Positions 59,300 through 64,000 of a stretch of 64,000 nucleotides of DNA are shown piece after piece (within the stretch, counting starts at the first letter, position 1; every line of letters starts with the position of its first letter). Origin of the DNA: Herbidospora yilanensis. Its GTDB lineage: Bacteria > Actinomycetota > Actinomycetes > Streptosporangiales > Streptosporangiaceae. A program made the translations under genes and the position numbers. The notes under the pieces were generated by a model. It was not told where the DNA came from and ran no database searches. It saw only the letters and a list, made by a program, of their open reading frames with translations. The stretch is taken from assembly GCF_001570565.1 (NCBI RefSeq), contig NZ_BBXE01000018.1, positions 215,022 to 279,021 on the forward strand, written 5' to 3'.

Positions 59300-60241
59300 A
59301 TGGACGCCGGAAAGTTCCTCGACGACCTGCTGAAGAAGCCCGAGTCGCTCGATCGGCTGGCCGCCGCGCTCGACGCGGGCGGCCTGTTCGACGGCATGCC
59401 CCACACCGTCCGGCGAGTGTTGTTCCTGGGCATGGGCAGTTCCCGGTACGCCGCCCGCGTCGCCGCCCTGCGCCTGCGCGCCCTCGGGATCGACGCCGCC
59501 GCCGACTACGCCTCGACGAGCCTGGGCTACCCGCCCGACCCGGCGACCCTGGTCGTGGCGATCTCCGCCACCGGCGGCAGCCGCGAGACCCTCGCCGCGG
59601 TGGCCCGTCACCAGGGCGTGTCGTTCGTGGCCGCGCTGACCAACAAGGAGGGGTCGCCGATCACGAAGGGCGCCGACCACGTCGTCCCGATGCTGGCCGG
59701 CCCGGAGGAGGGCGGGGTGGCGTGCCGGACCTTCCAGCACACCCTCGCCCTGCTGCTCGCCCTGACCGACCGCACCATGGACGGTTCCCTGGTCAGACGG
59801 GCCGCGGAAGCCACGCAGGATCTGCTCGACCGGCGCGGCGACTGGCTGCCCGGCGTCATGGAGCTGCTCGACGGCCCCCACGGCGTCTACACGATCGCCC
59901 CGGCCGAACGCCTGTCGTCGGCCGACCAGTCGGCGCTGATGGTCCGCGAGGGCCCGCGCCGTCAGGCCACCGCCTGCGAGACCGGCGACTGGGCCCATGT
60001 CGACGTCTACCTCACCAAGACCTGCGACTACCGCGCCCTGCTGTTCCCGGGGTCGCCCTACGACGACCAGGCGATGGAGTGGGTCAGGGAGCGCGGCTCG
60101 ACGGTCGTCACCGTCGGCGGCGAGGTGGCCGGGCAGGCCGGGGGCGTGCGTTACCGGCATGACGACGATCCCGGCGTCGCGCTCCTCACGGAGACGCTCG
60201 TGGCCGAGCTGGTCGCCGCGTCGTGGTGGGCGCACGGGTAG
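59300..60241 (+). CDS. SIS-domain sugar isomerase/deaminase-like protein
   Basis: A 313-residue protein with two SIS (sugar isomerase) domains: VRRVLFLGMGSSRYAARVAALRLRALGIDAAADYAS (~33-70), TLVVAISATGGSRETLAAV and ALTNKEGSPITKGADHVVPM, then the second half with RHDDDPGVALLTETLVAELVAASW. The pattern is that of the isomerase half of glucosamine-6-phosphate synthase without its glutaminase domain. It begins 12 bp after the kinase gene and probably acts on glucosamine-6-phosphate, either deaminating or isomerising it. The exact reaction is inference. Confidence 0.78.
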   Translation: MDAGKFLDDLLKKPESLDRLAAALDAGGLFDGMPHTVRRVLFLGMGSSRYAARVAALRLRALGIDAAADYASTSLGYPPDPATLVVAISATGGSRETLAAVARHQGVSFVAALTNKEGSPITKGADHVVPMLAGPEEGGVACRTFQHTLALLLALTDRTMDGSLVRRAAEATQDLLDRRGDWLPGVMELLDGPHGVYTIAPAERLSSADQSALMVREGPRRQATACETGDWAHVDVYLTKTCDYRALLFPGSPYDDQAMEWVRERGSTVVTVGGEVAGQAGGVRYRHDDDPGVALLTETLVAELVAASWWAHG

Positions 60242-60314
60242 GAAAGCTACCGGTGTTCCGGCCCCGCCCGGACCCTAAGTGGCTCAATAGTGACATTCCA
60301 CACCAATTCCTAGA

Positions 60315-60352
60315 GGCCCACCGAGGCGGGGCGCGATCCGTCCCGGTGGGCC
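60315..60352 (+). terminator. Possible terminator after the kinase-SIS operon
   Basis: GGCCCACCG (60315-60323) and CGGTGGGCC (60344-60352) form a 9-bp stem with a 20-base loop, followed by AAATCAC. It is 74 bp after the SIS gene stop. The loop is long, so the call is moderate. Confidence 0.5.
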
Positions 60353-60399
60353 CAAATCACGCTAATCCCGGACGATTTCCCACTCAAGTGCCGGTTGGC

Positions 60400-60655
60400 G
60401 TGATGCGGTTCGTGATGTTGGTCGGGGTGGACAGCCCGGGTGGCGGTGACGAAACACGTGAAGCGGTGCCCGTCGATGTCGCTGAAGCGTAACTGCGCGC
60501 CCGGGTGGGGGCGTTCCTCTCGGACGATGACCCGCATCCCCTTCGGCCAGCCGGTCAGGTCCAGCAGCCCGGTCAGCTCCGCGACCCACGCCCCGTTCGG
60601 ACGAAGCCAGGCCGCCAGGCGGCCGGGTGTCCGGGGTGCGCGCTCTCAGGCATCT
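60400..60655 (-). pseudogene. IS1380-type transposase remnant
   Basis: On the minus strand the translation WLRPNGAWVAELTGLLDLTG then GWPKGMRVIVREERPHPGAQ and LRFSDIDGHRFTCF matches the middle of IS1380-family transposases as I remember them. Both the N-terminal catalytic region and the C-terminal part after HRFTCF are missing; beyond it the frame reads a His-rich tail (HPDQHHEPHHANRHL) that looks like a deletion joint. No terminal inverted repeats are visible. This is a dead element. Confidence 0.7.
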
Positions 60656-60694
60656 CCAAGTGCGTTTCAAGATCGAGTGCGTAGTGTCCGTGGG

Positions 60695-61504
60695 GTGCGA
60701 AGACTGTGGCTGATGACCGGCCTGCCGGTGCTGACCTTGACCTTGGTCCTGACCGGATGCGGGATGTCCGGGATTCCCGAGGTGACGGGCGTGACCGACG
60801 GCCGACAAGGGAGTGAAACGGTGGACGTGGACCGGGCGGACGCGGGGGAGATCGAGCCCGGAGTGCTCAAGGGCAGGGTGGTCGACGAGAAGGGGGCGCC
60901 GCTGGCGGGCGTGGAGGTCGTCGCCGACAACCAGTTGCTCTACAACAGCAACCTGATCACGGTGACCGACGCCGACGGCTTCTACCGGGTGGAGACGGAC
61001 CATGCGGCCACTTTCCACGCGACCGCGACGGTGACCCGCTCGTACAACGGCCAGCGGTTCTCCCTGGCCCTGGCGCCCGACGACGACTCGCCCTTCGCCG
61101 GGCCGACCGGCGCCGTGCGGAACTTCACCTGGAAGCTCACCGGGGAGCGGCCCGACGGCCTCGGCGTCTACGGAAACTCGGTGATCATCTATCTGGACAC
61201 GGCGGATCCGCAGGATCCGCAGGCCTACCTCCAGGATGAGAACGTGGAGCTCACCCTCACCCCCGAGGGTCCGCTGGCCGACGGTTCCCAGGGAAGCGTC
61301 ATCACCCGCGCGTCTTCGCGGACCGGGGACGGGTCGGGTGTGCACGACGTGCCCCTCGGCCGCTACCGGATCACCGCGACCTACGACGGCCGTCCGCTCC
61401 GCGTCAGGCAGCGCAACGTCGGCGAGTACGCGCCGGAGTATGTCGGGGACTTCCAGACGGTCATGACCGGCGTCTACCGGATCGATCTGGATCTGGCGCT
61501 CTGA
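60695..61504 (+). CDS. Lipoprotein with carboxypeptidase-regulatory-like domain
   Basis: A 269-residue lipoprotein: signal peptide RLWLMTGLPVLTLTLVLTGC with the lipobox Cys, an acidic spacer, then a beta-sandwich of the carboxypeptidase-regulatory type (~60-130: GVLKGRVVDEKGAPLAGVEVVADNQ, TVTDADGFYRVETDHAATFHATATV) and a second beta region to the C-terminus. Such domains bind surface structures; no enzyme motif is seen. The GTG at 60695 lies seven bases after TAGTGT (60682-60687), suggesting a leaderless transcript. It sits beside the transposase remnant. Confidence 0.75.
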   Translation: MRRLWLMTGLPVLTLTLVLTGCGMSGIPEVTGVTDGRQGSETVDVDRADAGEIEPGVLKGRVVDEKGAPLAGVEVVADNQLLYNSNLITVTDADGFYRVETDHAATFHATATVTRSYNGQRFSLALAPDDDSPFAGPTGAVRNFTWKLTGERPDGLGVYGNSVIIYLDTADPQDPQAYLQDENVELTLTPEGPLADGSQGSVITRASSRTGDGSGVHDVPLGRYRITATYDGRPLRVRQRNVGEYAPEYVGDFQTVMTGVYRIDLDLAL

Positions 61505-61599
61505 GCGGAGCTTCGACGGCTTCACCCTCGACGACCCGGTCGCCCGCGCGCTCACGACGTCGTCGAGCGGGGCGGTCGGGCCCGCCGGAGTGGGCCGGT

Positions 61600-61618
61600 T
61601 GGATAGCTAGCATATCCA
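61600..61618 (+). promoter_or_regulatory. MerR promoter with inverted repeat
   Basis: TGGATA (61600-61605) and TATCCA (61613-61618) are inverted repeats enclosing TAGCAT (61608-61613), a plausible -10 box seven bases before the GTG of the MerR gene. The layout suggests autoregulation of a leaderless transcript. Confidence 0.55.
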
Positions 61619-61620
61619 GC

Positions 61621-62268
61621 GTGCGGATCTCCCAGCTCAGCGAAACGACCGGCGTGCCCATCCCGACCATCAAGTACTACCTGCGGGAAGGGCTCCTGCC
61701 GCCGGGCGAACAGGTCTCCGCGACCCGTTCGGTGTACGGCGCCGCGCATGTGCGGCGGCTCCGCCTGATCAGAGCCCTCCTCGAAGTGGGCAAACTGCCC
61801 ATCTCCGCCATCAGGGCCGTGATCGAAGCCGTGGAGGACGAGACGAAGGGCGTGCACGAGATGCTCGGCACCGCCCACTACGCGCTGTCCCCGAAGACCG
61901 AACCCGAGGACACCGACGAGTGGGCCGCCGCGCGGGCCATGGTCGACGAGCTCATCCGCGAGCGCGGCTGGCGGGTCGAGCCGGCCGCCCCGGGCCGCGA
62001 CGAACTCGCCCAGACCATCGTGACCCTCCGCCGCCTCGGCCAGGAGGTCACCCTCCCCGACCTGCGCCCCTACGCCGCGGCGGTCGGCGGCCTGGTCCGC
62101 GACCACGAGATGTCGCGCATCCCGTTCGACGGCCCCCGCGAGACCGCCGTCGAGGCCCACGTGATCGGGACCGTGCTCTACGGCCGGGTCCTGGACGTCG
62201 TGCGCCGGCTCGCCGAGGAGTCGGAGTCGGCCCGGCTACTCGCAGATGCCGACGGGCTGGCGGAGTAG
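61621..62268 (+). CDS. MerR family transcriptional regulator
   Basis: A 215-residue regulator. The N-terminal winged helix MRISQLSETTGVPIPTIKYYLREGLLPPGEQVSATRSVYGAAHVRRLRLIRALLEVG is typical of MerR proteins, followed by a dimerisation helix and a ~130-residue C-terminal domain without recognised ligand motifs (no Cys cluster). The ligand is unknown. The GTG start at 61621 appears leaderless. Its 3' end overlaps the convergent ThuA gene by 33 bp. Confidence 0.85.
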   Translation: MRISQLSETTGVPIPTIKYYLREGLLPPGEQVSATRSVYGAAHVRRLRLIRALLEVGKLPISAIRAVIEAVEDETKGVHEMLGTAHYALSPKTEPEDTDEWAAARAMVDELIRERGWRVEPAAPGRDELAQTIVTLRRLGQEVTLPDLRPYAAAVGGLVRDHEMSRIPFDGPRETAVEAHVIGTVLYGRVLDVVRRLAEESESARLLADADGLAE

Positions 62269-62910
62269 CCACTGGGCCGCGCGGCACAACAGCGTGCGGT
62301 GGACCGGCGAGTCGTAGGAGCGCGTGTCGTGGCCGAGGGCGTCGTACACGAGCCGGCCCCTCCGGACGTTCCGCGCCCAGAGCACCGGCTGGCCCAGCGA
62401 GGTGGCCAGCGGCGTGACGTCGGGGAGCACGTCGAGGTCGCTGTAGACCTCGTCGACGACGTCGAAGTCGCGCAGCCCGTCGGTGATGACGTGGTCGCGG
62501 TTGACGTGGACGGTGGTCCAGCCGATCGGCGGGTGGTGCGACTTGCCCCACTTCCACGAGGCGCCCAGCACCCGCGGCCAGCCCTGCCAGTCGTCGAAGC
62601 AGATGGAGGCGGTGTGCATGGCGAGGACGCCGCCGCCCTTGTCCAGGTGGTCGAGCAGCACCGCGCGGGCGTCCTGGCCGAGCGGGAGGTGCCACTGGTC
62701 GCGCTGGTCCTCGAAGTGACCATGCTCGTTGCACCAGCGCATGGCGTTGACGGTGATGAGGTCGACCTGCGGGGGTTCGGACAGGGCGCCCGCGATGTCG
62801 TCGGTGATCTCCGACTCGACGCCCGCTTCGCGGAGCACCTCGGCCAGGGTCTGCGACGTGGCCGCGAAGTCGTGGGCCACACCTCCGGAGAGAATGAGAT
62901 TTCGCGCCAT
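62236..62910 (-). CDS. ThuA domain protein
   Basis: A 224-residue protein of the ThuA/glutamine-amidotransferase-like fold: NLILSGGVAHDFAATSQTLAEVLREAGVESEITDDIAG, VDLITVNAMRWC, LDKGGGVLAMHTASICFDDWQGWPRVLGASWKWGKSHHPP, and RLVYDALGHDTRSYDSPVHRTLLCRAAQWLL with the conserved GHD. ThuA proteins are linked to trehalose or other sugar use, but the reaction is not clear for this one. I chose the ATG at 62910. It is downstream of, and read in the same direction as, the methyltransferase, 81 bp away. Confidence 0.82.
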   Translation of the reverse strand: MARNLILSGGVAHDFAATSQTLAEVLREAGVESEITDDIAGALSEPPQVDLITVNAMRWCNEHGHFEDQRDQWHLPLGQDARAVLLDHLDKGGGVLAMHTASICFDDWQGWPRVLGASWKWGKSHHPPIGWTTVHVNRDHVITDGLRDFDVVDEVYSDLDVLPDVTPLATSLGQPVLWARNVRRGRLVYDALGHDTRSYDSPVHRTLLCRAAQWLLRQPVGICE

Positions 62911-62991
62911 ACCCGCCACTGCATCACAGGACCCCGCGTTGAGGGAATGGCCGGGCGGGTGACGCACGTCGGGGTGCCCGGCCGCACCGGC

Positions 62992-63843
62992 TCACCGCTC
63001 CGCGCTCACCAGCCACAACGCGCCGCCCAGGTAGACCCCTTCCGGACCCGCGTACGGCTCCAGCGTGGCCCGCAGGATGGCGCGGGCCGCAGCGGGCGTC
63101 AGGGTCGCGTCGCGCTCGAGAATCGCGCGGACCGGACCGGTGCCGAGATAGAAGTCGGCCGCGTTCGCGGCGTCGCGGCCGAAGTAGAGAGGGACGTCGA
63201 CCGCCGTCGTGGTGACGGTCCGGAAACCGGCCTCACCGAGCACCCGTTCGATCCTGGAACGGTCGGCGAGCGAGAACATCCCGGGTGCGAGGGCGTCGGC
63301 GGGCGGCTCCGGCGGATGTCCGAGCAGCGCCGCGTTCGGCACGGTGTACCAGGCGCACCGGGCAATGTCCTGCGGGCAGACGAAGACGAGACGGCCGCCG
63401 GGACGCACGGCGCGGCCGATGTTGGCGAAGGCCGCTACGGGATCGGCGAAGAACATGATGCCGAACTGACTGACGGCCACATCGAAGTGGTCGTCGGGGA
63501 ACGGATGGACCTGCGCGTCTCCTTCCTCGAACCGCAGGTTGACGAGCCCCGACCGGACTCCGTCGGCCCGGGCCCGCTCCAGCATCGGCCGGGAGAGATC
63601 GACGCCGACGACGTGCCCTCGGGCCGCCAGGCGGGCCGCGACGATCGTGGTCTCACCCGCGCCGCATCCGATGTCGAGCACCCGATCCGTCTCCGTTATG
63701 GCCGCGGCCCCGAACAACAGCCGGTGCAGTGCGGCGTTCCCGCCGGCCGTGTGGTCCTTCTGGTCGGCCCAGTGGACGCCTTCGGGTCCGTTCCACGAGG
63801 TCGCCTGTGCGGTGTTGGGAATGTCCATGAAATCGCCTGCCAT
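62992..63843 (-). CDS. Class I SAM-dependent methyltransferase
   Basis: A 283-residue methyltransferase. Motif I is DRVLDIGCGAGETTIVAARLAARGHVVGVDLSRPMLERARA, followed by EEGDAQVHPFPDDHFDVAVSQFGIMFFADPVAAFANIGRAVRPGGRLVF. The C-terminal half ends GVYLGGALWLVSAER. The substrate is not predictable. Several starts are possible; I chose the ATG at 63843 because it overlaps the stop of the upstream gene (TGATG), which implies coupled translation. An internal ATG at 63828 is the alternative. Confidence 0.85.
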   Translation of the reverse strand: MAGDFMDIPNTAQATSWNGPEGVHWADQKDHTAGGNAALHRLLFGAAAITETDRVLDIGCGAGETTIVAARLAARGHVVGVDLSRPMLERARADGVRSGLVNLRFEEGDAQVHPFPDDHFDVAVSQFGIMFFADPVAAFANIGRAVRPGGRLVFVCPQDIARCAWYTVPNAALLGHPPEPPADALAPGMFSLADRSRIERVLGEAGFRTVTTTAVDVPLYFGRDAANAADFYLGTGPVRAILERDATLTPAAARAILRATLEPYAGPEGVYLGGALWLVSAER

Positions 63844-64000
63844 CAATATGCCGGGTGGTGTTCCACGGTCAGCGGATAGGTGCGGAATTCGTCGAGAAAT
63901 GCCGTCGCGGGCCGGAGCCGGTCGATGTGCAGGACACCGGGAGGCCCTGGAGCGGTGACCAGGAGGCGCGCCACGTGCGCGGTGACGAGCCCGGTCGCCC
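63843..64000 (-). CDS. 3' end of a gene cut by the window edge
   Basis: On the minus strand the frame ending in TGA at 63843-63845 is open to the window edge and reads ...GPPGVLHIDRLRPATAFLDEF then RTYPLTVEHHPAY. The stop overlaps the methyltransferase start, so the two are in one operon. The segment resembles the C-terminus of NAD(P)-binding saccharopine-dehydrogenase-like proteins, but about 50 residues are too few to be sure. Confidence 0.5.
   Translation of the reverse strand, partial: ATGLVTAHVARLLVTAPGPPGVLHIDRLRPATAFLDEFRTYPLTVEHHPAY

Noticed and set aside
60310-60537. Independent small gene on the minus strand
   Set aside because: Its first half is in-frame transposase sequence and its second half is an unrelated tail; it is part of the IS1380-type remnant.

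Overview
This is chromosomal DNA of a high-GC actinobacterium, most likely from the Streptosporangiales (Nonomuraea, Streptosporangium or Microbispora type). That placement is inferred from base composition, frequent GTG starts, leaderless-looking promoters, and gene families such as DasR, KstR2, FprA, DUF6986 and actinobacterial glucosamine kinase. There is no rRNA, no tRNA that I can recognise, no CRISPR array, no prophage and no intact mobile element. The only mobile-element trace is a decayed IS1380-type transposase fragment near 60.5 kb.

Layout. 0-7.5 kb is core translation: the minus-strand rimP-nusA-ylxR-infB operon (infB runs off the left edge), a ferritin-like lipoprotein pair, proS and small hypotheticals. 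7.6-13.7 kb has fprA, a DUF6986 aldolase-like protein, an hsp20-MerR heat-shock operon with an operator over its -10 box, cutC, an acetyltransferase and a GntR regulator. 14-22.4 kb is a tight four-gene envelope operon: GtrA flippase-like protein, a GT2 fused to a polytopic membrane half, a second processive-type GT2, and a 1364-residue secreted sugar-dehydrogenase-like protein with a PKD domain and four tandem C-terminal repeats. 22.5-28.7 kb adds an epimerase, a dolichol-phosphate-type GT2, a DUF2064 protein, a membrane molybdopterin oxidoreductase, a GT87-type mannosyltransferase and a qorB/hxlR pair. 29-33 kb holds a lipoprotein beside the relic of a second copy, then an unusual two-gene operon: a VWA protein and a solute-binding-protein-like protein, both membrane anchored, with no transporter.

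33-37.1 kb carries gadB, an aspartate aminotransferase and a compact editing-domain-less threonyl-tRNA synthetase, all on the minus strand. Upstream of the synthetase lies what I consider the best find: a 16-codon leader peptide with three consecutive Thr codons, followed by mutually exclusive RNA hairpins. This is the layout of a ribosome-mediated transcription attenuator that senses charged tRNA-Thr.

37-50 kb holds an SDR, an ATP-grasp protein, two paralogous tiny secreted proteins, a GH3 hexosaminidase, phoD, a KstR2-like repressor with an AlkD-like protein, and a das-like amino-sugar locus (solute-binding protein, two permeases, GH20, GH16-CBM) with its divergent DasR-like regulator and dre-like operators. 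50-58 kb is a putrescine/polyamine utilisation region: aldehyde dehydrogenase, amine oxidoreductase, TetR regulator with a palindromic operator, and potABC-type transporter genes lacking a binding protein. A 16-bp tandem repeat lies between them. 58-64 kb has a glucosamine-kinase-like gene with a SIS-domain partner, the transposase relic, a lipoprotein, a MerR regulator, a ThuA protein, a methyltransferase and one gene cut by the right edge.

Two themes recur. Amino-sugar use appears in the das locus, GH20, GH3, glucosamine kinase and SIS protein. Amino-acid/polyamine use appears in gadB, the aminotransferase, aldehyde dehydrogenase, amine oxidase and pot transporter. All function calls rest on reading motifs by eye; no database search was run.
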